Origin: Amphiura filiformis
Lineage: Eukaryota > Echinodermata > Ophiuroidea > Amphilepidida > Amphiuridae
Assembly: GCF_039555335.1 (NCBI RefSeq)
Contig: NC_092628.1
Location: 60,561,547 to 60,625,546, forward strand
Length of the DNA stretch: 64,000 nucleotides
Direction: 5' to 3'
The notes beneath the pieces are model-generated. The model made no database searches. It had not been told where the DNA came from and saw only the letters and a list, made by a program, of their open reading frames with translations. A program made the position numbers and the translations under genes. Numbering within the stretch: the first letter of the stretch is position 1; each line of letters begins with the position of its first letter. Shown here one piece after another: positions 45,301 to 58,275 of the stretch.

Positions 45301-48300
45301 AGATGTATCGAATTGCATTCTGAATACGAAGCATGTCTTTCTGATATCAAATAATTTTCATTTTTTGAAATTCACGATATAAATACAAATTTTATGACAA
45401 ATTATTAAAATTTGATATTTTTCACATTTTTGATATATAACAGTCCTCGAAGTAAATTTTATAAATCTAATGATATATTCTTAAAGTGTATGTAACTGGG
45501 AGGAAAAGCCCACGATCAATTGAAAATTTTGACCTTTTATATTGAAGATATGGATTTTTTTCCCAAAAAGACCTAATTTTTTTGGTGTTTTCAATTTTCA
45601 ATTGATCGTCGGCTTTTCATCCCACCTACATACACTTTAAGTATAAATCATCAGATTTATAAATTTTACTCGAGTACTGTTAAATATCAAAAATATCAAT
45701 TTTAATGATTTGCCATAAAATGTGTATTACATTTAATTTCAAAAAATCAAAATTATTTGATACCAGAAGGACATTCTTCGTATTCAGAATGCAATTCGAT
45801 ATGTCTGATGTGCTCTAATGTCCCACAATAAATACTGTCCAAACGTTCATACCCCTTCCCTTAATGGTCTTTTAAGTGATAAAAGAAAGTGGGGAAAAAT
45901 TATCAACTATAATATATTTAGACACCCATTTTTGAAAGTCCCTTGGGTGGGGGATACATGGACATGGTTCCAGCTAGGAGTTTTGTGGTCATTTTGCACA
46001 ATGCAATTTATACTTTTCAAAATTGGACGATTACGGGGTCCACCTGGATGTACCCATCTAGACTAAAACTTGATATGTCTGAGTTTGTATCTAGTTTTTT
46101 CCAAGTTTGCAAATTATGAAATAGCACATGAAATAGGGGCTACAAAAATGTATCTCGTTTCACCAGATTTTCATGTCTGTACAAGGGATTCCAAAATAAA
46201 TACTTTACTGACCTAAAACTAGTGAGCCCCATTGTGACACCCAGATGCTAAAAGTGATGCTGATTTCCTATGCTCTATTTAGGAGGATTTAAAAAATATT
46301 GTAAATTTGATACCATTTTAAAAACAAACAAACAATCATGTCAGATTATTAAATAAGATTTTACACTAAAATTGGGGCATAATTCCTACACCTCTTCATG
46401 TCCCTTGTGTTGGTCTACCCATTATTTCTATTACCAAGAAAAAGGTTTGTAACATTTTGCATATTATTTTATCTTCTAGAGATCTTAAAAGCAGGTGGGA
46501 ATGCAGCTGATGCAGCTGTTGGTGTGGCTGCTGCCCTCAATGTAACTCAACCTTGCTCAAATGGTATAGGAGGGGATTGCTTTTGTTTGTTTTATGATGC
46601 AAAAACTAAAACAGTCAAAGGCATCAATGGAAGGTAAGAATAGGGGATGACCTGTCAAACAAAAGGAACAAGAATCACCTATTGCGCTACACTGTGTTGT
46701 ACCTATTTTGCTTTTTAAAGCCTCATGAACTCTGGCTACCATAGGATACATCTCCATCATTGTACCAAGTATGAACCCTGAGGGTGCTTTTGCCTTTGAC
46801 TCACTTTCAAATATTTTTTAGAAAAATCTTTGCCTGAATACCCGGTATATTTTTGCTGAAATTCCAATTATAAAAAAAAGGAACATGTTTTTTTCCAAAT
46901 GACCAGGTCACTCAATCCATCATGCTTTCCATTTTTATCATCCACAGTGGAAGAGCACCTGCAAAGCTGAGTTTAGATTTACTTAAGGAAAGAGGATTTA
47001 GCAATGATAATCCAGTACCCAATGTTCATGCCCTCAACATTACTATACCTGGTGCAGCAGCAGGATTGGTAGACACATGGGAACAGTTTGGATCCAAAAA
47101 AGTAGGTATGAGATTAGTGTAATCAGCACTGGTATAAATATAATCAGTAAGATTATAAAACTAAATTCCTTTGCCAAAGTTTATGCACAATCTGGCACAT
47201 AATAGAATTCATGTTCACAAATAGATAAATTTGTTGCACCCTGTTTGTTCTCATGAAATGCGGGGAAATATCTGGGTCTGGAATCTGGCACCAGGTCGTA
47301 TATTCAGTCTGGCATATCTAGGTCTAGCACCAGACAGTATATACTTTCCCATATTTTATGAACAAACTGGGGTATTAACTAATACCAATGTTCATGCCCT
47401 CAACTTTATCTTTATATATAGTACCGTATTCGTTCCAATAAGCGCCCATGCCCCAATAAGCGCCCACCCAGCGACTTTGCAACAAACACAATATGAAATT
47501 ATTAACCGCCCATCCAATGTTGTCAAAATACTTCCAGTAAGCTTACCTGTCGAGTGATTTTACATGCATGCATGAGGGAAATTGAGCATCAAAAGTATCC
47601 AAAATGTTCACCAAAATTAAATTATGACGCTATTTCATAGTGTGCAGATGTATAGATATTAAAAATACTTCACAATAACCACCTGCAAATGCCTTTAAAA
47701 GGCCAAGTTTGAGCTAATTCTGTCTCAAATTCGTATTTTTTGCCGGCGCGGAAGCGGCAATCTTTATAGTGCGCCCTCAAAAATTTTTTGTCAATATAAT
47801 ATTAAATTAAGACACATGAGGGCGCACTAACTGAGAGTAACTAAATACTTTCAGGCGATGACTTAAAACCAGGAAAAAATAAGCGCCCACCCAAAATGAC
47901 TTTGTTAAGCGCCCTGGGCGCTTATTGGAACGAATACGGTACCTATAATATGTGGTGTAGCAGCAGGATTTTAAGACACACAATAACACTTTGGCAAAAA
48001 AGTAAAATATGAGATAAGTTGTTATAATGCAGTTCCCAATTGTCATGCCCACAACATTACTATACCTGGTGTAACCTTAGGACTGGTAGACTCAGGAACA
48101 ATTTGGATTTTTATCATTGGCCACAATATTTAGGGTTTTTTTCTATGATATGAAGGAGCATGCAGTGTTATTCAAATATACACCTATTGGAAATGGTGCA
48201 TATGTCACGGCCAACAGAGCAGGTACCTCACATAGTAACCTGTCACAAAGATGTTTTTTAAATGTTATTATATATCAATGATCATTGTCACTTTGAAATA

Positions 48301-51300
48301 TGTTCTTTTGAGTATAATCCACATATTTTTGTTCATCTACAGGTCACGTTGGAGCAAGTTTTAGAACCAGCTATAAAATTAGCTGAAACAGGTTATCCAG
48401 TCCATGAGATAGCTGCAGCAGAGTGGCAAAGTGGCAGCCATGTTGATATTGCAGAAGGTGGTAGCCCAGTGCATAATCTGGCAGACTTTGACTGGCCTTT
48501 GGGGACTACTTTACTGACTCATCCAGGTGGGTAGATCAGCAGGCAGTTAACTCCTCACTGAAAATGTAGCTGTGGTGGTGCCCCTTATCACACCCATCCT
48601 CACCACCACTAAAAGGCAAAGTTCATTTGTTACATCGCAACCTAATAGTACCAAAATGTAATCTTCGGATGGAACAAATGTTTGATATGTATTGTGTCTC
48701 ATAAAAGGGTAGGTGGCTTTGGATGCTCTAACCCACTACTTCCCTCCTCTCAGGTTTAGAAGTGTGCCAAATGAAGCATTTCTCCCCAAATTTGTCCAAT
48801 TTTGGGTCAGAAATTCCTCAAATTGACTAATTGTAATACATCATTGCAAATTTGTGTGCGCCAAATATCATTTTGACTGGGCCAAAATTGCGACATACAG
48901 CCTCTGAGTAAACACTGGGCAGACAACATTCCAAATTAGACTATAATGGGCACAATTTAGCCACTCTGCTCAGACCCTGAGATTGAGGTTTCTGGGCACG
49001 CCCCTGTTCTTAATACAATATTCTGGTAAAGGTTTATTTCAAAACATTTTTCAAAATTTATTTTTTTCACAGGTTGAAAGAATGTTGCTTCTTTTTTCTT
49101 CCTAAAACTGATTGAATACATTTATTTAAGCAACCTTTTCCATTAAGTTGCAAGATCTTGTTAGTACTTCTTAATTGGCTATGGCCATTGCACTTAGCTA
49201 TGACTCTGTATAGCTGGTTTAAAAGAATTAACATAAGGTTTTCCAAATAATGAAACTCCCAGTGAAACTGGTTATGGTTAAATATAAATATATTACCATA
49301 TTTGTTCCATTAACAGCCCATGCCCCTATAAGCGCCCACCCAGCAACATTACTCCATGTGATCTTCTATCATTATGTGTATGATTCAACCATTTACATAT
49401 GTATCAAACCAGCTATACATAAAATCCATATTTTGGGCCATTTTTTACATGCAATTACTATATAAACAATATACAAAATATGTGCCCACCGAAAATGACT
49501 TTGTTAAGCACCCTGGGCAGTTAATGGAATGAATATGATACAAGTAATGTCATTATATAAAATGAGCCATGGTCAGCAAGTTCAGCTCCACTTTAATAAT
49601 AAAGGCATATATGTGTCCATATCCATATGTGCTACATTTTTTGCTGATAATTCCATTACAGTGTTTTATGCCACATGTTCTCTTAGTTCAAGTGTATTCA
49701 TTGATTTTTGCAGGTAACCCACATGGTAAAGCCTTTCTTATTGATGGAAGAGCCCCTAAGCATGGAGAGGTTATCAAGTTACCATTGCTGGCTCAAACAT
49801 ACAGGGTAAGGCAAATCTGGATACAAAAATAAAAAGTTGTTTCACTCTGTTCAAGTTCTTATAGTTTGCGTATCACATAAATGAAATGTTGTATGTTAAA
49901 ATATACCAGCCTATGATCAACAGCACCTAAGAGGGCTGCTGCCCTTTTTATTTATATTTAGTTTGATTCAGTGCACATTGACTTTGTTGGTCACTGTTTT
50001 CTAGCTTATTTGATTTATTGTATAATAAGTCTTGTTCGGGTGTCATATATTTTGTAGGGTTTAGCTTCTGTCTGTCTTGGAAATGGTAATTGCTTGCTGT
50101 TGAACTTTATAAGCTTTTATATACTACTGTTCCCACATTTGCTGCTTGTTTTGCACCTGTTTTTTCCAAGTTAGTTAATAGTTGGTCCTATTTGCATTTG
50201 ATTGGAATATCCCCTTATCAAGTTGGTATACCGTGCTCATTCTTTTTGTTTCTATATGATGACAGGATAGGATAGGATAGAATAGGAAGCTTTATTTCAC
50301 CACAGAGGCTCAAATCAACAAAGCTGTTCTTCCTTGGGGCCATTGACATAATACAACATACAAAACATTAAAAAACTAAGTGCAAGTGAATTTAACCAGA
50401 CACACTAGAGGTGGACTTTGTCTTCAGTACATTCTTGTTTACATTCTATGCATAAACATTTGTAAAATTAACATTTCCAAGAATCCATTTATTATTTGTG
50501 GGATGTTGCCCAACTATTATATTACACAGGTGACAGGTTCAATAGGTGCATCATTTCTAGATTCTGTGCTACCAGTCTTTATTGGATTATGTACTGTGTT
50601 GTTGTCATTGGCATGTTCATTATAATCATTATAATTTTGTATGATTTCAGGAGCTGGCTACTCATGGTAAAAAGAGTTTCTATGAAGGCCGCCGAGCCCA
50701 GGCTATTGTAGATATAGTGCAAGCCAATGGAGGGGTAATAACACTTGAAGATCTCAAACAACACACCTCTACAATGGTAGAACCCATAAGTGTTTCCTAT
50801 AAAGGTGTACGTCTATGGGAGATACCACCCAACGGACAAGGGATTACAGCATTAATAGCACTCAACATACTGGATGAGATGGATTTGAAAGGTGGGTAAC
50901 ATCATGCCTTGGTACTTTACCTTCAATACTATGATAATTGAATACCTGAGTGGAAGAAGGGCCCAACGCCATCAAAACTGTTTTTGAGATATTTAGAAAA
51001 AACTTAATATTTGGAACAGTTTTATAGACAGAATGTGTTCATCTTCAGGAGACCTTTAACACATGAACATACTGTATTATATACATTCAAAATTTTATGA
51101 TGTTTCCATGGCAAGGGTACAGGTCTTAATGCGAACTGGAGTTGGGCCCTTCTTCCACTAATATACTGCAAGTGCCCATTCCGTAAGCAGATGTGTTATA
51201 GCTACAGAAATTTGGAAATTTTCCATTAATTGCAGAAGTAGTAGCATGTAATATGTTATCAAGAAAGTTTATTGCAGTGAAAAGCAGATTTCATGCATGA

Positions 51301-54300
51301 ACAAAATTCCTCTTTAACCCAATATTTGTGGAAGAAAGGCCCAAATCCATGGAGTTGGGCCTTTCTTCCATGAAAACCATGATTAAGTGTACTTGAAAGA
51401 CTATTTAGAGAGTGGATTTTGGCTCATATTTCACACACAAGGAAGAACAGTATGCTGGCAATAAAATGCTGGGGGTAACGCATTTTAGTAAAAAAAGCAA
51501 TTGTAGTTGGGCCTTTCTTCCACTCAGGTATTCATTATTGTGAACATTATAAAAAGTTGCTGGTACAGTCCATCATGCCAAATCTACAAGGCCTTGCCAC
51601 ACTTCACATATTATTGTTTACATCACAGTGACCCAAGATGTGGGTGTGGTTGATCTGTTTTGCTTGGAATAAAACTTGTGATCTATCCATCATCTGCCAC
51701 AGGTTTATTTGATAGTTTGGTATCTTTCATTGGTAAAACAACATAAATCTATCAGGCTTACATAGAAAAAGTAGAATTGTCAACAAAATGACCAAAAATT
51801 GTAATAAAATAATAATTTTTTTTCTTCTCTGCAGGCATGGAGCATAATAGTCCTCAATATCTTCATCATCTGATAGAAGCTTTCCGTTTAAGCTTTACTG
51901 ATGCCTTACAATACTGTGCTGATCCAGAGAAGGCAAATGTTCCTATTGAAGAACTCCTTTCTAAACGCTATGCTGCTAAAAGAAGACAACTAATTAAAAG
52001 TGACAGGTGGGTAGCCTTTCTTCCTCTTCCACCTTTTCACCTTCCCCTCTGTACCTCTAGTTACAAATATAGTTAAGACTCCGAGCTAATGTCATCAGAT
52101 TCTAAACATCAGATGCAGATTTCATTGTATCTAGTTAGGCATACAAAATCCACCATAATAGGTGAAATGTGCTGATAATCAAGGCAAATATACACAAAGA
52201 TGACAGATGGAAATTGTCTTGTGCTTTTACCAGCAGGATCATCAGTTGATTGCCACCTGTCTTGGGGAGTATTTCTCATAATCAAATTGAGACACCACCT
52301 CTAGCTGATGAGCTACTTTGTGGTAAAGTGGATGGGTGGATGTACGGCAGACTCGCATCAGTTTCAGGCAGTCATGTTTTATGTTGTCACAAAATGTCAA
52401 TAAAGTGGTTTAGAGAGGGGTGCCTTTTCAAATATTTCCAAAAATGTAGAACAATGTGCCAATTGTTCATATTTTAAAGCAAAATTGTCAACAACAAAAA
52501 TATTTGCAAATTTATTTTCATTTGAACAGAACCATCTGAAAGTTGAGATCACTTGACAAATGGATAAAGATAACATTTCTTCTTATTACAGGTCTATGCC
52601 AGATTGTTCCCATGGTGACCCAGCAGACGACGGAGATACTGTGTATTTCAGCATTGTGGATGAAGAAGGTAATGCATGCTCCTACATCTGTAGTAACTAT
52701 CAAATGTTTGGTACTGGTTTAGTGCCTGACGGATGCGGATTCACATTACAGGTAGGTTCAGTATTTTCAATATTGCTGTAAACGAAATGATTTGGATCGT
52801 GCATTCTTTTAAAGAACAAACATAAATTTTAACAGTATAAAAAGAGTTAACATTTGTTATGTGTATGCATGAAGAGTGAAAGTATGTGGAATTTTGATCA
52901 TTTCAAATAGTATGTAGGATAATCATGCTAAATGGGAGGATTATCTTGCTTAGCATAATAAGCATGTTTTAATTTCAGACAGAGAATTACTAAAGAAATG
53001 AGGAATGTGAAATTTGAAGGTGCCCAAAGAGGTGCCTATGGCACTTTTTATTGTATCCTGAACAGTGCATACGATTTTTATTTAAATGCAAAACTATAAC
53101 ACTATGCAACTGTTATTTATTATGCTTGTTACAATTTATTACATCTCCAGGAAGTGATGTTAAGAGTCATCGGTACCAAATCGGGCACCGATAGTTTTAT
53201 AGAACCAAATTCAATGCGGTGCCTAAATAAATTGCATTAAGATTAGATTATCTGTGTTCTGAACTTCTGGTGATCTTGACTATGTAACTCAAGCATAATT
53301 TTATGTGCAACACCAGTACATGCAGGCTAGCCATATCCTAATGTGAATGCAAAACTTGTCAACCAGACATCTTGTCAAGATCGTTCACCAGCCAATCAGT
53401 AATTATATGCAACACATTGCCTACTGCATGCCACGCTCTGTGCACTGATTTGAGAACAAGCATATTTACCTACTGATATATTTTGACACATTTTGCAGAA
53501 TAGAGGTCATGGGTTTTCAAAAGATCCAAATCATTTGAATGTGGTTGCTCCAAATAAGCGTCCCTTTCACACAATCATTCCTGCCATGGTAACGGATGAT
53601 AAGACAGGAGAATTACTGGCTAGTTATGGAGTAATGGGAGCGTTTATGCAACCTCAAGGACATGTTCAGGTAAGAGTTAGAGCAGACCCACACACATATA
53701 ACCCTTCCCTTCACACACACCCCCACCCCCACACACACACTCACATCCCACATCCCTACCCAAACTGTGTCAACTGGAGATATGCATTGTTTAGTACCCT
53801 GTCATGATGCACACAATACATACATTTTATAATGGCAAAATGAATCAAAGCATGTTATGTGCAGTATTTGACCATATAAAGAAAATGACCCCAAAAAAGT
53901 GAATCCTGATACTGACTTAATTCAGGTAAATGGAACTCAAATTTAGTCTTATTTGAATGGTTTTCCTAATGCTTGCCAATGGACATCAGTTCACCTACCA
54001 CATTGCATCCACCTATACTTCATCTGAAAGCTGAGTGAGAATAAAGTTTTGTAGATTTTGTAGCTGAGAGAGAGAAATTGACATGCCATTTCTTCTGAAA
54101 TATTAAACGGTCATTTGTGTTGTCCAAAATAATTTCAAAAGTAAACATAACATGCATCTATAAACTGATTCAAAGCAACAAATTTTCATTATGATTTCCC
54201 CACTGCAGGTTTTACTTAACATGGTTGAATTTGGTATGGATCCTCAGCGAGCTCTGGATGCACCTCGTATCAGAGTACAAGTCACCCAAGATGGCTGCCT

Positions 54301-54550
54301 GGATGTCGCAAGAGTAGAGGACGGTATCCCAGAGGAAGCCATCAAAGAACTACAGGTCATGGGTCATGATGTTTTTGGACCAATCAAAGGTCATCACAGG
54401 TGGATGTACCAATTTGGTAGGGGTCATGTTATTACTGTAGGTAACTGGTGGGATAAGTGGGAAGGAAGATTGAAACAAGAAACAGGGACAAAAGTATTAT
54501 GGGCAGGATCAGATCCAAGGGGGGATGGTATTGCCATGGCTCAAATCTGA
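42329..54550 (+). CDS. Gamma-glutamyltransferase-like protein (YwrD-type), complete, 10 exons
   Basis: Exons: 42329-42431, 46480-46633, 46948-47101, 48343-48526, 49714-49805, 50651-50891, 51835-52006, 52592-52751, 53499-53669, 54209-54550. All have AG/GT borders and compatible phases, and the 1773-nt CDS (590 aa) ends in TGA. Exon 1 gives [20 protein letters not shown], and its trailing G completes E of [20 protein letters not shown]. Then come [46 protein letters not shown] and, at the autoprocessing site, [19 protein letters not shown] with presumed catalytic Thr383. [14 protein letters not shown] and [15 protein letters not shown] follow. GGT enzymes (Ntn hydrolases) cleave gamma-glutamyl bonds of glutathione and related compounds. 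No signal peptide or membrane anchor is visible, unlike extracellular animal GGTs, so a cytosolic or other location is possible. Exon 1 lies 4 kb upstream but fits in phase and homology. Confidence 0.88.
42756..43123. repeat. 370-bp palindromic element in GGT-like intron 1
   Basis: aagggggtactattatacccct..., tgcctatttttgcatttttctc, aaaattata, gacaagtaagatatgtatat, aggggcaaggactacaacta pairs base for base with the right arm (tagttgtagtccttgcccct, atacatatcttacttgtc, ataatttttgagaaaaatgc, aggggtgtagtacccccttaa). The loop is about 110 bp. One extra copy of tgtagtccttgccccttac sits outside, at 42642-42660. Confidence 0.9.
43483..44706. mobile_element. Possible 1.2-kb TIR element in GGT-like intron 1
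   Basis: aagggggccatgactatgtca at the left and tgacagcccccctaaaac at the right are a rough inverted pair, and tgacccc / atgacccc phrases recur near both ends (43550-43600, 44650-44670). Long stretches between them show no coding capacity. Boundaries are uncertain. Confidence 0.45.
45235..45863. mobile_element. Palindromic TIR element, family C (copy 2, compact)
   Basis: TTAAGGGATCTAGAACGAGCG at the left, ttcatacccctttcccttaa-like sequence at the right, and arms of about 300 bp each that are inverted copies (cgaattgcattctgaatacg against cgtattcagaatgcaattcg; aagtgtatgtaactgggagg against cccacctacatacactt). The tip has lost part of the stem. It shows the uninterrupted junction used to date the LINE insertion at 16-19 kb. 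Confidence 0.85.
47421..47942. mobile_element. MITE family D, copy 1, in GGT-like intron 3
   Basis: gtaccgtattcgttccaata and tattggaacgaatacggtac are perfect inverted ends, continued by agcgccc / gggcgct. Just inside, agcgcccacccagcgactttg and aagcgcccacccaaaatgactttg are direct-like repeats. 522 bp, no coding frame. The ORF at 47231-47557 crosses its left end and is spurious. Confidence 0.88.
49294..49540. mobile_element. MITE family D, copy 2 (decayed), in GGT-like intron 4
   Basis: taccatatttgttccattaa ... ttaatggaatgaatatgata keeps the family D ends with several substitutions, and agcgcccacccagcaac and cccaccgaaaatgactttgt match the interior of copy 1. About 250 bp, internally deleted. 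Confidence 0.8.
50939..51534. mobile_element. 600-bp inverted-repeat element in GGT-like intron 6
   Basis: tgaatacctgagtggaagaa at the left and ttcttccactcaggtattca at the right are perfect inverse ends, followed by gggcccaac / gttgggcc. The same word recurs twice internally (gttgggcccttcttccacta at about 51133; gtggaagaaaggcccaaatc then gttgggcctttcttccatg at about 51326-51372), so several hairpins are possible. Non-coding. Confidence 0.85.
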
Positions 54551-57410
54551 TCTGGCTCACAAAATTACCTGTGCCTTATTTCTCTTGAGTTTTTGCTATT
54601 TCCATTCATTGATTTTACCAAGAATTGACTGCATCAGCATCCACATAAGGTATCACATATACTGGGGATTGTAGTTTGGAGCTTATAAAAATGCAAAACA
54701 ATTCTTCACAGTATACAAATATTGGCTGCTACGGGGGGCATGGTTGAAATTATAGGCCTGCATGAATTAGTATGAATATTATGTGATGTGATGTGGTATC
54801 TACCAATGGAAATGACAGGTATAATAATATGCATTATATAAAAGTAATTATATATACTGTATATATACATTCCTGTCATTTGATCAGTTAAAAGTTGGGG
54901 CATTGTTTAAACTATTTTAGAGAATTTCGTCAAAATGAACTATGCCTGAGGCCATTGGCGTACGCAGGGGGGGTGTTACGGGTGTGAAACACCCCCCTTG
55001 GTTCTGTCCAAAAAAATAAAAATGGGGGAGAAAAGGCAAAGAAAGAGAGAGGGAGAGAGAGAGAGGGGAGGGAGAGAGAGGGGGAAGAGGAGAGGAGGGA
55101 GAAGAGCAAGGCACAGGGGACATATTATCATAATTATCATAGGCCTATAGATGCCTTAACTATACCCGCACAGATTTTTCTCACCCCTATACCCGGCATT
55201 GACCGGTAACGTACGTAAATGTGTCGATACATGTTAACACCCCACCCTCACATCATCACACCCCACACCCTACCCCTACCCCCGGCAACGTAGGCCTACA
55301 AGGTTTTAATTGTGCAAATTGAGTTCGGGCCCTTTTTTCTGTTTGAAGCAATGATTAAAAATAGTGTAAAAATTTATCACCAAATGGCTTCAATCGGACC
55401 TTCATTTTGCAAATTTTTCCAACTTCTGCAGGAGGGGAAAACTCTTGTTCATGAAAGGCTTCATTGACCACTATTTTATCCAATTTCGGCTTTTTCAAAC
55501 TAACATTTTACACACTAATAGTGCCAAAATGGTCCACCAAATCGCTTCAATTAGGTCTTCATTTTGCAAAAGTTTCTTAATGTGCCCCCCCCACTCAGAC
55601 AACCCCTGCGTATTGTGGATAAACAAGTAGCCATTTTTGTTTCTACTTTTGACATTTACCAATTTGTGTTCAACACAATTCAATTTATAGGCCTACAACT
55701 GTAGGGAAAACTTGTTCACAAAAGGCTTCATGGGCCGTCATTTCACAAATTTTCGGCTTTTTCAAACTAACATTTTACACGCTAATAGTGCCAAAATAGT
55801 CCACCAATTCGCTTGAATTAGGTTTTCATTTTGCAAAAGTTTCTTAATTCTGAGGGGGGCACATCCCCCTCAGACTCCCCCCTGCGTCGCGCAGGCGCGA
55901 CGGGATGACCGCTACGCGGCCATTTCTTTATTTTACTATTTTTATCATCACACCCCCCTTGACAAATTCCTGCGTACGCGCATGCCTGAGGCATTGAAAC
56001 AAACTATTACCCTCACAATCTCAACATATCTCCAAAGTCCATGTACAATGGAAGGTAGGTCCTACCCCATAGAAATCAATAATAAAATAGATGAACTTTC
56101 TTCATGTTAGGGAACTGAAGGCACTGTATGTGTCTAAGAAAGCAAGCAAACATGTAAACTAGTAGTTTTACCTAGTTCAAGACTTGGTAAAAAAAGAAAG
56201 GCTATAGAAAATGCAACATGTATGTATAAATAGGGCCCTGGGAAACACTTTCAAATTGCATGCTTTGTCAGGCCTGTATTATGATTGCAAAATAGATTCT
56301 TTTAACATAACACACGATCTGGTCCATGGGGGCCAAAGGAGACATTTTTGAAAATTGAGTTACTGCAATTATTACATTATACATACAATACAATAGTCTA
56401 TCATTTACTGAAAACACCAAAGGTCTAGCATACTTGGTTCTAAAGTTATGAAGTTTTTTGATGTCTATTTTCTTATTTTATTGTTTTTCGGTATTCGGTA
56501 GGCCTAAAGTATATAAAACAAAAATTTGACTGCTTTATATTTGGGGTATTGTTAAAATCATAGGCCTTTTATTATATTTTAACCATGCTATGACATATAA
56601 ATATCATGAACATACTTTTTTAAAACGTTATTGTAAAATATTTTGGGCAAACATTTTTGCAAAACATTTTGCCAATAACTAAATAACATTCTGTTAGAAT
56701 GTTTTTTATCACATTTTCTAATATGTTTTATGAATGTTATTAAAATGTTTTTATAACCTTTTTATATAACCCACCATTTCTCTAAAATGTGTGTTTGCTG
56801 GGTTTAACAGCAAAATTTTGTTTAATAATAGACCAAAAATAATATAAAATTGCAAATGTTTGTGCTTTGCTTGCTCTAATCCCAGTTTGAGTCATTTTCT
56901 AACAGGTCAGGGAAGACCTTTAGTACAGCTACTAGGCTCCCAAACTGGGAAGCATTGTATATTCAATATTCATTAACAAAAAACTTGCATCTTTATATCT
57001 TGATGCTTTTGCTCAAAAAGTTATCAGCAACAGCATAACAACATTAGCTGTAATTGTGGTATTCAGATATATATTTTCTGAAATAGGTTAGTGTCTACCA
57101 TACAAATCGTGCAATTTTAACTGAAAAATTATATTTTTGAATGAAATGTTTTTAATTGAAACAAATAATCTTTGTAACTTGATTAAAGTAAATTTAGATC
57201 TAGATGTAACAGCAGAATATACCAGTTTATGTATTCTCTAATACTGAAGAACAAAATCTGTATACAATAATTGTTTGTGTACATGTGTGTTATTCATCAC
57301 CAGCTAATAAATGTTTTATAGCTTTTTTAATTTGACACTTTACAAATCAAAACATTGAAGTCCTATGAACCCGGGCTATGAACAAAACTAGTTTTGTTAG
57401 AAGTGTCCAT
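54551..57410. other. GGT-like 3' flank and intergenic sequence
   Basis: No clear AATAAA follows the stop within 450 bp, so the mRNA end is unclear. A 1-kb TIR element lies at 54951-55989. The rest is AT-rich with short internal repeats (aacattttgggcaaac, caaaacattttgccaa near 56640). No gene seen. Confidence 0.5.
54951..55989. mobile_element. 1-kb element with TGGCGTACGCAGG ends
   Basis: cattggcgtacgcagggggg at the left matches the inverse of ccccttgacaaattcctgcg, tacgcgcatg at the right. The flanks read cctgaggc on both sides (54945-54952 tgcctgaggcc; 55983-55990 atgcctgaggc), a likely 8-9 bp target-site duplication. Inside are a GA-rich tract (55040-55110) and a twice-repeated ~190-bp block (ggcttcattgacc, aatttcggctttttcaaactaacattttacac, gtccaccaa). 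No transposase. Confidence 0.78.
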
Positions 57411-57842
57411 TATCAGTCCAAGAGAACGCCAAATATGGATCAGGAGTATTACATAATAATACCCTGCTATGACAATAGCTGCACTAGGTTAATCGTATAA
57501 TCTCCTTATGTGGTTAGCATGGCTGGGCCAGGAAATCCACAAGGTCAGCCAATGTATGTACATGTATTCGGTACATGTGCCATATCTTTTACAATGGGTG
57601 ATAAATTTCTGGTTTGTTTTATTTCAAAAACGCAACAGTCGATATTCTAAAGCTTGGTCCAAATCCAAGAGAAGAACCAACTCTAGTAATTTATGTGGTT
57701 TCAAATTATATCGGCCGTTGCCTTTTTGATAGAAATGGTGTTTGTTGATGTGCACAGTTTCCCATTAGATCATAACATGCTGTTGTACATCCAAGGTCAA
57801 AGGTCTTTTAATCCATATTTGGCGTTGTTCTGGGACTGATTA
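57411..57842. mobile_element. 430-bp inverted-repeat element
   Basis: ttatcagtccaagagaacgc, caaatatggat at the left is mirrored by atccatatttggcg, ttgttctgggactgattata at the right. The ORF at 57508-57729 lies inside but has no recognisable domain. Non-autonomous DNA element. Confidence 0.75.
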
Positions 57843-57936
57843 TATCATGTCTTTTTCTTTGTATTAACAAAACAAAAGTTTGTAAGACTGAATGTGCCAT
57901 TCATCACTAAAAACATATAGGCCTAGGTGAATGTGT

Positions 57937-58090
57937 AAATTTCTAACACCCAGTCACCAAATGAAACTGAATGACACACACTCTCCAGTGTCTTAATTGT
58001 GTAGTTGCTGCTTAAATTTCTAAGACCCAGTCATCAAATGAAACTGAAGGACACATACTATCCAGTGCCTTAATTGTGTAGTTGCTGCTT
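57937..58090. repeat. 77-bp tandem duplication
   Basis: Two adjacent 77-bp copies starting aaatttctaa(c/g)acccagtca and ending ttgtgtagttgctgctt. They differ at a handful of positions (caccaaat/catcaaat, gaatgac/gaaggac). Confidence 0.92.
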
Positions 58091-58275
58091 CCATAGTTCT
58101 TGACTATTCTAAATGAATCTACAGTCATGTGCCTTATGGATCAAAAGTCAGCTTTTATTAAAATTTGTATGTTTTTTTTACAATGTGATGTAATTTTCAT
58201 CTCAAGGTCATGGTTAAAATTGTGTTCATTGTGGACTACATTATTTTTAAGGCAATTTAGGACTATAAACTACCT

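Larger units (their letters stand above)
42432..46479 (+). other. GGT-like intron 1, with repeats
   Basis: A 4-kb intron holding a 370-bp palindrome (42756-43123), a block with C/G-run ends (43483-44706) and the compact family C element (45235-45863). The ORF at 45818-46066 overlaps that element's end and is not coding. Confidence 0.7.

Noticed and set aside
45818-46066. Possible N-terminal exon of the GGT-like gene
   Set aside because: Overlaps the right end of the family C element; the exon at 42329-42431 matches the family N-terminus and has the right splice phase.
50262-50290. ggata repeats near a GGT-like exon as a regulatory array
   Set aside because: Only about four short units; ordinary microsatellite in an intron.
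57937-58090. 77-bp duplication as a functional paired site
   Set aside because: Two diverged adjacent copies without symmetry or motif; simplest reading is a neutral tandem duplication.
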